A stretch of 64,000 nucleotides of DNA from Allocoprobacillus merdigallinarum (GTDB taxonomy: Bacteria; Bacillota_I; Bacilli_A; Erysipelotrichales; Coprobacillaceae). Positions within the stretch are counted from its first letter, which is position 1; the number at the start of each line of letters is the position of its first letter. The position numbers were made by a program, and so were the translations under genes. The notes under the pieces are model-generated. The model worked only from the letters and a program-made list of their open reading frames with translations. It made no database searches and had not been told where the DNA came from. The stretch lies in NCBI GenBank assembly GCA_019117525.1, contig DWZO01000063.1:1-64000 (forward strand), written 5' to 3'. Of the stretch, positions 1 through 8,301 are shown one piece after another.

Positions 1-2
1 AA

Positions 3-89
3 AAAAAGGTCGTGGAGCCTCAAAGTTTGCGTACTTGGAAAGAAGTCATCCACGACAATGGATATAATACCATATATTCTTTCATTTGA
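3..89 (+). CDS. C-terminal fragment of an unidentified protein (runs off window start)
   Basis: The first bases of the window read as an open frame entering from the left and stopping at TGA 87-89, about 28 residues that include RTWKEVIHDNGYNTIYSF. The composition is protein-like and noticeably richer in G and C than the following spacer, and the stop is followed at once by hairpins ending in a T-run, as expected for a gene end. The family was not recognised; a transposase or other accessory protein is possible but not shown. The stretch also contains an 8-bp inverted repeat, GTCGTGGA (9-16) and TCCACGAC (49-56). Confidence 0.4.
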   Translation, partial: KKVVEPQSLRTWKEVIHDNGYNTIYSFI

Positions 90-98
90 AAACTAAAA

Positions 99-157
99 GC
101 TGTTGACTTTTTTACTTTGTCAACAGCCTGAGGAATAGTCAAAAACTATTCCTTTTT
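99..157 (+). terminator. Two consecutive hairpins, the second with a U-tail
   Basis: GCTGTTGAC (99-107) pairs with GTCAACAGC (119-127). It is followed by AGGAATAGT (131-139) pairing with ACTATTCCT (145-153) and a T-run at 153-157. The second is a standard intrinsic terminator for whatever gene ends at 89. A further unexplained hairpin, AATATCCA (168-175) with TGGATATT (187-194), lies in the rest of the 225-bp spacer before mtnN. Confidence 0.75.
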
Positions 158-313
158 GTATACAATAAATATCCACCAGTTGCTGATGGATATTAATGAT
201 TATATTATTTTTGATACAGGCATAGTTAATAATGATATGCTCTTACATAAATAAAGTTGACTTCGAAGATTTTTTAAATGGCATATTTCATCTTTTTTCT
301 TATTTTGTCGTTT

Positions 314-1012
314 TCATTTATGCTGATTCCTATATTCTTTTAATATAGCTAAAGTCATATTTTTTGCGATTATAGAAGATTTGACACAATTTTTTTCAAA
401 ATTTTCAACACCTTTGTGTTCAGCAGTATCAGTAATACAGCGAATTGAAAGAAATGGTATCTTGTTTACATAGCATACATGAGCGATACTGGCTGTTTCC
501 ATATCAACTGCCAAAGGTGCAAATTCATCATTGATTTTTTTACGTCCCATATCTGTTATAAAAGCTTCTCCTGTCACAATTCGTCCCCAAAAGACATTGC
601 TTTTTGATTCTATGTTTTTTACAGCACTTTTTGATATTTTTATCAATTCTTGATCTGCTTTAAAAAATACAGTTTTTAGCCATGGATGAAATTCTGTTAA
701 AGTATCTTGTGCAACATCGTGATAACAAACTTCAGTAGATATAACAGTGTCAAATATTTTCAATTTTGGATTCATTCCACCAGCGGTTCCTGAATTTATA
801 ACCATATTGACATTGAAGTGGTCAATCAATATTTGTGTTGCGATGGCAGCATTGACTTTACATACCCCAGAAAATAGGGTGACAACTTGCATGCCATCAA
901 TTTCCCCTTCGTAAAATTTAAGCATTGCTTTTTTGATGATATTACAATTATCTATCATAGATAGAAAAGGAGCAAGTTCATCATCAGTGGCACATACAAT
1001 TCCGATTTTCAA
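314..1012 (-). CDS. mtnN: 5'-methylthioadenosine/S-adenosylhomocysteine nucleosidase
   Basis: Cytosolic hydrolase that removes adenine from methylthioadenosine and S-adenosylhomocysteine, clearing by-products of SAM chemistry and feeding methionine salvage and the activated methyl cycle. The 232 residues cover the whole family length. Visible landmarks are the N-terminal MKIGIV strand with a catalytic-type Glu12, the GVCKVNAAI and INSGTAGG purine-binding segments, VDMETASIAHV carrying the ribose-binding Met-Glu pair, and RCITDTA with the catalytic Asp. The start is a TTG codon (CAA on the plus strand at 1010-1012) preceded by a GAAGGGA ribosome binding site; no better ATG is available. It stands alone on the minus strand, with no luxS or other methyl-cycle gene next to it. 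Confidence 0.9.
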   Translation of the reverse strand: MKIGIVCATDDELAPFLSMIDNCNIIKKAMLKFYEGEIDGMQVVTLFSGVCKVNAAIATQILIDHFNVNMVINSGTAGGMNPKLKIFDTVISTEVCYHDVAQDTLTEFHPWLKTVFFKADQELIKISKSAVKNIESKSNVFWGRIVTGEAFITDMGRKKINDEFAPLAVDMETASIAHVCYVNKIPFLSIRCITDTAEHKGVENFEKNCVKSSIIAKNMTLAILKEYRNQHK

Positions 1013-1582
1013 TTTTATTCCCTTCTTTCGTTTATGAAAATTAAAATTTATCTAAAATAATTATCATCAATTTCTCCAAATAAGAATTTGTAAAATATTT
1101 CTATCTCATTATTTTTTGTTCCTATTTATCATAGGACAAATATACCTTTATTTTTTTAATTTAGATAGACTGATTTGAAAATTAATTGTTATATTTTTAA
1201 GTGTTGGATAAAAATTAGCTTTTTCTCATATACAAAAATGGAAAAATAATTTGTCTTTAATCGCATTATATCATGTGCTTATAAGTATTTCTATTTCTTT
1301 TTCTACTTTTGAAAAGATACTTCATACTATATTGCTGATACAGGTTCTTCTATAACTTTATTATTTATTTTTTATAGATAATCTGACACTTTTGTTGAAA
1401 ATATCTTAGTTTATTCTTTCAAATAATTTTATTAAAACACAAAACTAAGAATTACTTATATAAACCAACTGATTTAAATGGTCAATGAAGTTTATTTAGA
1501 AAAACTTTAGAAAAAATTCATGGCTTTTCCATATAAATATGATAAGATTAGAAATAGTTATATATTAAAAATGGGTGATATT
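1013..1582. other. AT-rich divergent intergenic region
   Basis: About 570 bp between the divergent mtnN and P-type ATPase genes. It is extremely AT-rich, with only weak imperfect inverted repeats (for example TCTATAA and TTATAGA near 1350-1380). Both genes' promoters must lie here, but no -35/-10 pair stands out convincingly. No gene, tRNA or structured RNA could be supported. Confidence 0.5.
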
Positions 1583-3904
1583 ATGAGTGAAGTGAAGGGA
1601 TTAACAAGTCAGCAGGTGAAAGAACAAGTTCAGTTAGGACATGTGAATGTTTCACCAAAACCTTTAGTTAAGACAAATAGACAGATTTTTTGTGAACATG
1701 TGTTTACACTTTTTAATGTTTATAATTTTGTGATTGCCTGTGCTTTGATTTATGTTAAAGCATGGTCAAGTTTATTTTTTGTATTGATTGTCACAATGAA
1801 TACAGTGATTCATATTTATCAGGATATTCGTTCACGTAATATGGTGGCACGTTTAAATTTAATTATTTCACCAAAGACAAAAGTTTTACGTGATGGCTGT
1901 ATTCAGGAAATAGATAATGAAGAGATTGTTTTGAATGATGTTGTTTTCTTGGAAACAGGAATGCAGATATCATCAGATTGCATTGTGCTAGATACGCAGG
2001 TAGAAGTTGATGAGTCATTATTAACTGGTGAGGCTGATCCGGTTTTAAAGGATATCGGTGATCATCTTTTATCAGGAAGTTTTATTATTTCTGGAGCATG
2101 TCATGCTTGTGTTGAACATGTGGGTATGGATAACTATGCAACAAAGATTGCCAGTGAAGCACGTAAACGTAAGCCAGTGACATCAGAGTTGGTGAAGACT
2201 TTTAAGAAAGTCACACGTTTTACAAGTATGCTTGTATTACCAATCAGTATTTGCTTGCTTTATCAGGCTATGGGTATCAGAAATGAAACTTTGAATACAA
2301 CCATTGTCAATACGTCAACAGCATTATTAGGTATGTTACCAATTGGTCTGGTTTTATTAACAAGTGTATCTTTAGCCACAAGTGTTGTAAGACTGGGGAA
2401 ACGAAAAGTGTTAGTTCAGGAAATGTTCAGTATCGAAACATTATCCCATGTCGATGTGTTATGTTTGGATAAAACAGGAACATTAACACAGGGAAAAATG
2501 CAAGTTCAAGATGTTTATACTTTTGATACACAATGGAGTCATCAATTTTCTTTGATTATGAATTCATTTGTGAAAGGAACTCTTGATAATAATGCAACGT
2601 CTTTGACTTTACAGGATTATTTTCAAGGTGAAGCCCCTTATTCCACATTAAGAAGAGTCTCTTTTTCTTCAGCAAGAAAATGGAGTGCACTAGAATTAGA
2701 AAATATAGGAACGATTATTATTGGAGCACCTGAAATCATCTTGCCTGATTTTGTTTTACCAACCCAAATTGAAGAGGCTAAACATCAAGGTGCTAGAATT
2801 TTATTGATTGCTAGACATCATGATTTTGATACTTTTCAAGAAGATATGATGCATAGTATTCCATTGGCAGTGATTGTTATTTTAGATCCATTAAGAGAAG
2901 ATGCTAAAGAAACAATACAGTTTTTTAAAGATAATGATGTTGATGTGAAAGTTATATCTGGGGATAATCCTGTCACTGTTAGTGCTTTAGCGAGTCAGGC
3001 TGGTATTGAAAATGCTCAAAATTATATTGATGCCTCTACATTATCAACGCCACAAGAATTAGAAGATGCCATTTTAAACTATCATGTGATAGGACGTGCC
3101 TCACCATCACAGAAACATGAGATGATTTTATGTTTACAAAAACATAAACAAAAGGTTGCGATGACTGGTGATGGCGTGAATGATGTTTTGGCTTTAAAAG
3201 ATGCTGATGTATCTATTGCTATGGGTTCTGGATCAGATGCCGCTAAACAAATTTCACAATTTGTTGTCATCAATGGTGAACTATCAACAATGGTAGATGT
3301 TGTGAAAGAGGGAAGACTGGATATTAATAATGTGACACGTTCTGCTTCTATGTATTATTTAAAAACAATCTATACAATTTTGATATCTATCACATGTATT
3401 CTTTTGAATATGCCTTATCCATTTATTCCTTTTCAAATGACATTACTGGATAACTTTGTAGAGGGATTCCCATCATTTATGATTTTATTTGAAAAGAATA
3501 TCTCTAAACAAAAAGAATCTATTGGTAGGTATACAATGCGCTATTCATTTCCAAATGCTATTGCGATTGTTTTATGTGTCATTGCTTTAAAACTATTAGC
3601 ACCGACATTATCATTATCTTTAAATCAGGCTTTTACAATTCTCTACTATACAACAGCTATTTTATCCATTCATATGATTTATCGTATTTATAGTCCTATT
3701 AATCTTTATCGAACAGTCGTTTTAATTGTTGATATTGTAGCTTTTGTACTTGTTTCTTATATCACATATGATTTATTGCAACTTGCGCCAGTGACTTCAC
3801 TGTTGCTTCAGTATCTTATCATGACACTTCTTTTTGGTTTGATTGTGTCAACATGTTTATCAAAAATAGTTGTCCATTATTTAGATACACATCCTCAAAA
3901 CTAG
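1583..3904 (+). CDS. Cation-translocating P-type ATPase (CtpE-like)
   Basis: Membrane ATPase that pumps a cation using an aspartyl-phosphate intermediate. All core motifs are present: actuator LLTGEAD, phosphorylation site LCLDKTGTLT (Asp about residue 296), and the hinge TGDGVNDVLALKDADV followed by a C-terminal membrane bundle. The transmembrane segment before the phosphorylation site reads LLGMLPIGLVLLTSVSL, closest to the CtpE-like group described as calcium transporters in mycobacteria; there is no heavy-metal CXXC domain or CPC motif. Calcium is therefore the best guess, but the substrate is unproven. The start chosen is ATG 1583 (GGGTGAT just upstream), giving 773 residues; an in-frame ATG at 1520 would add 21 residues unlike the family. 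The stop codon lies inside its own terminator. Confidence 0.85.
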   Translation: MSEVKGLTSQQVKEQVQLGHVNVSPKPLVKTNRQIFCEHVFTLFNVYNFVIACALIYVKAWSSLFFVLIVTMNTVIHIYQDIRSRNMVARLNLIISPKTKVLRDGCIQEIDNEEIVLNDVVFLETGMQISSDCIVLDTQVEVDESLLTGEADPVLKDIGDHLLSGSFIISGACHACVEHVGMDNYATKIASEARKRKPVTSELVKTFKKVTRFTSMLVLPISICLLYQAMGIRNETLNTTIVNTSTALLGMLPIGLVLLTSVSLATSVVRLGKRKVLVQEMFSIETLSHVDVLCLDKTGTLTQGKMQVQDVYTFDTQWSHQFSLIMNSFVKGTLDNNATSLTLQDYFQGEAPYSTLRRVSFSSARKWSALELENIGTIIIGAPEIILPDFVLPTQIEEAKHQGARILLIARHHDFDTFQEDMMHSIPLAVIVILDPLREDAKETIQFFKDNDVDVKVISGDNPVTVSALASQAGIENAQNYIDASTLSTPQELEDAILNYHVIGRASPSQKHEMILCLQKHKQKVAMTGDGVNDVLALKDADVSIAMGSGSDAAKQISQFVVINGELSTMVDVVKEGRLDINNVTRSASMYYLKTIYTILISITCILLNMPYPFIPFQMTLLDNFVEGFPSFMILFEKNISKQKESIGRYTMRYSFPNAIAIVLCVIALKLLAPTLSLSLNQAFTILYYTTAILSIHMIYRIYSPINLYRTVVLIVDIVAFVLVSYITYDLLQLAPVTSLLLQYLIMTLLFGLIVSTCLSKIVVHYLDTHPQN

Positions 3905-3921
3905 GCTTAGCCTAGTTTTTT
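3901..3921 (+). terminator. Intrinsic terminator of the P-type ATPase gene
   Basis: CTAGGC (3901-3906), loop TTA, GCCTAG (3910-3915), then six T. The stem extends one or two A-T pairs outward and includes the stop codon of the ATPase gene. Confidence 0.85.
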
Positions 3922-4055
3922 GATAATCAGATATAATATCTATTTTCAAGATGTTTATTGATGGATCATAATGATTTTCAATGGAATTGGTATCATAATC
4001 ATGTTGAGATATTTTATGATATTTTTGAATCCTGAAAAAGTCTTGAGAAATTAAG

Positions 4056-4084
4056 TTGAAAGCGTTTTGATAAAGCGATATAAT
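4056..4084 (+). promoter_or_regulatory. Sigma-A promoter with overlapping cre-like site
   Basis: -35 TTGAAA (4056-4061), a 17-bp spacer, and a perfect -10 TATAAT (4079-4084). TGAAAGCGTTTTGA (4057-4070) matches 13 of 14 positions of the CcpA cre consensus TGWAANCGNTNWCA and covers the -35 box and the start of the spacer, the classical position for catabolite repression. Confidence 0.75.
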
Positions 4085-4106
4085 ATGTGTCAGGAGGATA
4101 CGGGAA

Positions 4107-5000
4107 ATGAAAAGATTATTAAATTGTACAACAAGTGAAATGTTATCAATGAACAAAGATGAATTGAAACAATCTATTCTAGCCAGTGAAGGAAGAACAA
4201 TTATGACAGAAACTGTTGTGGCTTGTCCACCTTTACTTGGTGATTTAACAAATGCTGAATTAGCTGTTTCTTTTGGAAGTGATATGGTTTTGTTAAATGT
4301 TTTTGATTGCAATAATCCTCATATTAATGGATTACCTGAAACAGATGAACCTGTGAAATTATTAAAGAAATTAGTAGGTAGACCAGTAGGGTGTAATCTT
4401 GAACCTATTGATGAAAATGCCAAAATGATGGAAAACAGATTAGAAATTTCTAGTGGTCGTCACGCGACAAAAGAAACATTTATAAAAGCTAAAGAATTGG
4501 GATTTGATTTTATCTGTTTAACAGGAAATCCAGGAACTGGTGTAAGTAATGCATCTATTGAAAATGCTATTAAACTTGCAAAAGAATACTTTGGTGGAAT
4601 GATTATTGCAGGTAAAATGCATTCTTCAGGAATTGATGAAGCATTAGTTGATTTAGATAGTATTGAAAGATTTATTGATGCAGGTGCTGATATTATTTTA
4701 ATGCCTGCTGTTTATACAGTACCTGGTTTATCAGAAGAAGAAGTGACTGCTGCTTGTAAATTAATTAAATCTAAAGGAGCTTTATCATTAAGTTCTATTG
4801 GAACTTCTCAAGAAGGTAGTGATGAAGGAACAATTCGACAAATTGCATTAGTCAATAAACGTTGTGGTATTGATATCCAACATATTGGTGATGCTGGTTG
4901 GTGTGGTATTGCTTTGCCTGAAAATATTATGGCATTATCAATTGCGATTAGAGGTAAACGTTGGACATATCATAAAATTGCATCTTCAGTGAATAGATAG
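4107..5000 (+). CDS. Uncharacterised TIM-barrel-like protein (PEP phosphonomutase/HAD-like annotation in databases)
   Basis: A 297-residue soluble protein with alternating strand-helix composition suggesting a TIM barrel. Segments include TETVVACPPLLGDLTNAELA, FGSDMVLLNVFDCNNPHI, FICLTGNPGTGVSN, GADIILMPAVYTVPG and a C-terminal HIGDAGWCGIALPENI. Relatives known to me occur in Firmicutes, often near PTS or sugar genes, under loose names such as PEP phosphonomutase or haloacid dehalogenase-like hydrolase; no activity has been established to my knowledge. The start is ATG 4107 with AGGAGG at 4092-4097. The gene is monocistronic, with its own promoter, cre-like site and terminator, so a role in carbon metabolism is a reasonable inference only. 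Confidence 0.7.
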   Translation: MKRLLNCTTSEMLSMNKDELKQSILASEGRTIMTETVVACPPLLGDLTNAELAVSFGSDMVLLNVFDCNNPHINGLPETDEPVKLLKKLVGRPVGCNLEPIDENAKMMENRLEISSGRHATKETFIKAKELGFDFICLTGNPGTGVSNASIENAIKLAKEYFGGMIIAGKMHSSGIDEALVDLDSIERFIDAGADIILMPAVYTVPGLSEEEVTAACKLIKSKGALSLSSIGTSQEGSDEGTIRQIALVNKRCGIDIQHIGDAGWCGIALPENIMALSIAIRGKRWTYHKIASSVNR

Positions 5001-5024
5001 GATTCGAAAGAGTCCTATTTTTTT
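4997..5024 (+). terminator. Intrinsic terminator
   Basis: ATAGGATTC (4997-5005), GAAA tetraloop, GAGTCCTAT (5010-5018; one G-U pair), followed by a T-run. Confidence 0.85.
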
Positions 5025-5044
5025 ATTTGAAAAAACGAGTTTTC

Positions 5045-5073
5045 TTGTGGTGAGAAATTATTTTTTATAAAAT
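5045..5073 (+). promoter_or_regulatory. Probable pckA promoter
   Basis: -35 TTGTGG (5045-5050), 17-bp spacer, -10 TAAAAT (5068-5073). It lies 38 bp upstream of the pckA start, just after the previous gene's terminator. Confidence 0.5.
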
Positions 5074-5110
5074 AAAAGAAAGAAGTCTTAAAAAAGAAAG
5101 GAGTGTTTGT

Positions 5111-6700
5111 ATGGATGATTATGGAATTAAAAAATATGGGATTAGTACGACAGGAAATGTTTTTAGAAATATTCCAGCGGGATCATTGATTGAAAAAGCT
5201 TTAATTAAAAAAGAAGGACGTTTAAGTCGAGCTGGATGTTTATGTGTGGAAACAGGTCAAAGAACGGGACGTTCACCTCATGATAAATATGTTGTAGATA
5301 CACCAGCTGTTCATGATAAAATTGCTTGGGGAAAAGTGAATCAACCTGCATCTAGAGAACAGTTTGAAAAAGTTTATCAGGCAATTATTCAACATTTTCA
5401 AGATAAGGATTTATATATTTTTGATGGTTATGCTGGCGCAAATCCAAAGTATTCTTATGGTTTTAGAATTATTAATGAAAAAGCAAGTCAAAATCTTTTT
5501 ATTTCTAATTTATTAATTAAACCAACACCACGTGAATTACAACATTTTCAAGAGGATTATTTAGTATTGGTTGCTCCTGATTGTCATGTTGATGCATCAG
5601 TTGGTTTAAATAGTGATGTGGCTGTTATGATTGATTATGAAAAACAGATTGTTTTGATTGCAGGAACTGGATATTCTGGAGAAATCAAAAAGAGTATTTT
5701 CTGTGTCATGAATTATATGTTACCTCAACGCAATGTTTTTACAATGCATTGTTCAGCTAATATTGGGGAAGATGGAAATACGGCATTATTTTTTGGATTG
5801 TCAGGAACAGGAAAAACAACGTTATCAACAGATCCTCATCGTCAATTGATAGGTGATGATGAACATGGTTGGTCACGGACTTCTGTTTTTAATTTTGAAG
5901 GTGGATGTTATGCAAAATGTATCAATCTTTCACAAAAAAATGAGCCAGATATTTGGGACGCTGTTAGATTTGGGGCTATGGCAGAAAATGTCTGTTTATT
6001 TGAAGATACAAGAATTATTGATTTTGATGATGATTCTATTACAGAAAATACACGTGTAGGTTACCCACTTGAATTTATTAAAAATATTGAACCAAGTGGT
6101 ATGGGACCTATCCCTAAGACAATATTCTTTTTAGCTGCTGATGCTTTTGGTGTTTTGCCACCTATTTCTAAATTGGATCAAAATTCAGCTGTTTACCACT
6201 TTGTATCAGGTTATACAAGTAAACTGGCTGGTACGGAAAATGGTATTACTGAACCACAGGCAACATTCTCTACATGTTTTGGAGAACCATTTTTACCAAT
6301 GGATCCACTACTTTATGCGAAACAATTTCAAAAACGCATGACCAAAGCAGGATCTAATGTCTTTTTGATTAATACTGGATGGGTTGGCGGTTCTTATGGT
6401 ATAGGACGTCGAATTCCATTAAAATATACTAGAGCAATGATTGAAGCGGCCATTAATGGAGAATTAGATTATGTTAGCTATGAAGTTGATCCATTCTTTA
6501 ATTTAAACATTCCACTCTTTTGTCCGGGAGTTCCTCAGGAATTATTAAACCCTCGAACAACATGGGTTAGTAAAGATGCTTATGATATGACAGCTCAAAA
6601 GCTTGTTGAAATGTTCCAGGAAAACTTTAAACAATATACAAATTTCCCAGAAATGATTATCAATGCTGGACCAGGAGGAAAGATTAACAATACGTTTTAA
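5111..6700 (+). CDS. pckA: Phosphoenolpyruvate carboxykinase (ATP)
   Basis: Interconverts oxaloacetate + ATP and PEP + CO2 + ADP. In fermenting anaerobes it may run toward CO2 fixation and oxaloacetate rather than gluconeogenesis. The 529-residue protein has the ATP-type family hallmarks: TGRSPHDKYVVD near the N-terminus, the kinase loop FFGLSGTGKTTLSTDPHR, the metal-binding IGDDEHGW segment, FEGGCYAK, and a C-terminal TGWVGGSYGIGRRIPLKYTR. A clear GAAAGGAG site precedes ATG 5111. It is monocistronic, between two terminated units, and next to enolase, which acts on the same PEP pool. Confidence 0.95.
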   Translation: MDDYGIKKYGISTTGNVFRNIPAGSLIEKALIKKEGRLSRAGCLCVETGQRTGRSPHDKYVVDTPAVHDKIAWGKVNQPASREQFEKVYQAIIQHFQDKDLYIFDGYAGANPKYSYGFRIINEKASQNLFISNLLIKPTPRELQHFQEDYLVLVAPDCHVDASVGLNSDVAVMIDYEKQIVLIAGTGYSGEIKKSIFCVMNYMLPQRNVFTMHCSANIGEDGNTALFFGLSGTGKTTLSTDPHRQLIGDDEHGWSRTSVFNFEGGCYAKCINLSQKNEPDIWDAVRFGAMAENVCLFEDTRIIDFDDDSITENTRVGYPLEFIKNIEPSGMGPIPKTIFFLAADAFGVLPPISKLDQNSAVYHFVSGYTSKLAGTENGITEPQATFSTCFGEPFLPMDPLLYAKQFQKRMTKAGSNVFLINTGWVGGSYGIGRRIPLKYTRAMIEAAINGELDYVSYEVDPFFNLNIPLFCPGVPQELLNPRTTWVSKDAYDMTAQKLVEMFQENFKQYTNFPEMIINAGPGGKINNTF

Positions 6701-6788
6701 AAAATAATGGGTTGTCTTTTTTAACTTGTATAGAACAATGAAGATATGTAAATACTATGAGTGATAAGTGATTTTGAAAGTATAAAGA

Positions 6789-6841
6789 TTGCACAAGATC
6801 AGAAAATGTGTTATTCTATTAATAGTTAGTTATAACTAACT
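6789..6841 (+). promoter_or_regulatory. Enolase promoter with perfect palindrome just downstream
   Basis: -35 TTGCAC (6789-6794), 17-bp spacer, -10 TATTCT (6812-6817). Immediately downstream, over the expected transcription start, is the perfect 18-bp palindrome AGTTAGTTATAACTAACT (6824-6841), which looks like an operator for a dimeric regulator. Confidence 0.6.
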
Positions 6842-6889
6842 TATATGTGATATAGATCATACAATGAAACTTATTAGGAGGAAAGTAAA

Positions 6890-8182
6890 ATGAGTCAAAT
6901 CGTCAGTGTCTATGCAAGAGAAGTCTTGGATTCACGTGGGAATCCAACAGTAGAAGTAGAAGTGAAAAGCGAAAGTGGTGCTTTTGGTAGAGCCATTGTT
7001 CCAAGTGGTGCTTCAACAGGTGTTCATGAAGCTGTTGAATTAAGAGACAAAGATGCCAACAGATATTTAGGATTAGGTGTTTTAAATGCTGTTCAAAATG
7101 TTAATGAGGAAATTGCAAAAGCAGTTGTAGGTGAAGAAGTCACTGCACAAAGAAAAATTGATCAGATGATGATTGATTTAGATGGAACACCCAATAAAGG
7201 TCGTTTAGGAGCCAATGCGATTTTAGGTGTGTCATTAGCTGTTGCCAAATGTGCTGCTCATGAATTAAATATTCCTTTATATCGTTATATTGGAGGAGTA
7301 AATGCTCATGTGTTACCTACGCCAATGATGAATATTATTAATGGTGGGGCACATGCGGATAATAATGTGGATTTCCAGGAATTTATGATTATGCCAGTCA
7401 ATGCACCTTCGTTTAAAGAAGCTATTCGTATGGGAGCTGAAGTTTTCCATGCATTAAAGAAAGTTTTAAAAGGAAAAGGATTAAACACTGCCGTTGGTGA
7501 TGAAGGTGGTTTTGCGCCTAACTTAGCATCTAATGAAGAAGCAATTCAAACAATCTTAGAAGCGATTGAAACAGCTGGATATAAACCTGGTGTTGATGTG
7601 AAATTAGCTATGGATGTTGCAAGTAGTGAATTCTATAAAGATGGAAAATATACATTACCAGGAGAAAACAACAAATCATTTACGTCTCAAGAACTTGTTG
7701 ATTTCTATGTTGAACTTTGTGATAAATATCCAATTATTTCTATTGAAGATGGATTAGATCAAGATGATTGGGAAGGATGGGATTACTTAACTGAAAAATT
7801 AGGTGATCGTGTTCAATTGGTTGGTGATGACTTCTTTGTGACAAATACAAAACGTTTACAACAAGGTATTGAAAAAGGTGTTGCTAACTCTATTTTGATT
7901 AAAGTGAATCAGATTGGAACTTTAACTGAAACATTAGAAGCGATTGAAATGGCTCAAAAAGCAAACTATACAGCTGTTGTTTCACATCGTTCTGGAGAAA
8001 CAGAAGATACAACAATTGCTGATATTGCAGTAGCAACAAATGCAGGTCAAATTAAAACTGGATCTGCTTCTCGTACAGACCGTATTGCAAAATACAATCA
8101 GTTGATGAGAATTGAAGATGAGTTAAAAGATCAATCTTGTTATGCATCTACAGAAGCATTTTATCAATTAAATCATAAATAA
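6890..8182 (+). CDS. eno: Enolase (phosphopyruvate hydratase)
   Basis: Glycolytic Mg2+-dependent conversion of 2-phosphoglycerate to PEP, and a scaffold of the RNA degradosome in many Firmicutes. Full length at 430 residues: N-terminal AREVLDSRGNPTVEVEV, catalytic-loop SGASTG, Glu in the GDEGGFAP segment, metal ligands in VASSEFY, SIEDGL and VGDDFFVTN, catalytic Lys in NSILIKVNQIGTLTET, and SHRSGETEDT near the end. The ribosome binding site is TAGGAGGAAA. It is its own transcription unit, with promoter, palindrome and terminator, separate from pgk-tpiA 7 kb downstream. Confidence 0.97.
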   Translation: MSQIVSVYAREVLDSRGNPTVEVEVKSESGAFGRAIVPSGASTGVHEAVELRDKDANRYLGLGVLNAVQNVNEEIAKAVVGEEVTAQRKIDQMMIDLDGTPNKGRLGANAILGVSLAVAKCAAHELNIPLYRYIGGVNAHVLPTPMMNIINGGAHADNNVDFQEFMIMPVNAPSFKEAIRMGAEVFHALKKVLKGKGLNTAVGDEGGFAPNLASNEEAIQTILEAIETAGYKPGVDVKLAMDVASSEFYKDGKYTLPGENNKSFTSQELVDFYVELCDKYPIISIEDGLDQDDWEGWDYLTEKLGDRVQLVGDDFFVTNTKRLQQGIEKGVANSILIKVNQIGTLTETLEAIEMAQKANYTAVVSHRSGETEDTTIADIAVATNAGQIKTGSASRTDRIAKYNQLMRIEDELKDQSCYASTEAFYQLNHK

Positions 8183-8194
8183 TCTTAAATCAAG

Positions 8195-8227
8195 AGGAAA
8201 GGCCAATATAAGTCTTTCCTTTTTTTT
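8195..8227 (+). terminator. Intrinsic terminator of eno
   Basis: AGGAAAG (8195-8201) pairs with CTTTCCT (8214-8220), followed by an eight-T run. Confidence 0.85.
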
Positions 8228-8301
8228 GAAAGTTTTATAGACATTTCTTTTTTTATTCTTTAAAATATCAAAGAAGAATAGTGGAGAAAGGGTTAGGAAA
8301 T

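Noticed and set aside
3881..4312. Minus-strand reading frame over the cre promoter
   Set aside because: It covers the start of the 4107 gene and a terminator, has no ribosome binding site and a composition typical of an antisense shadow.
8228..8301. RAT element before the EIICBA gene
   Set aside because: No GTTACTG/GCAGGC core and no alternative terminator could be found.
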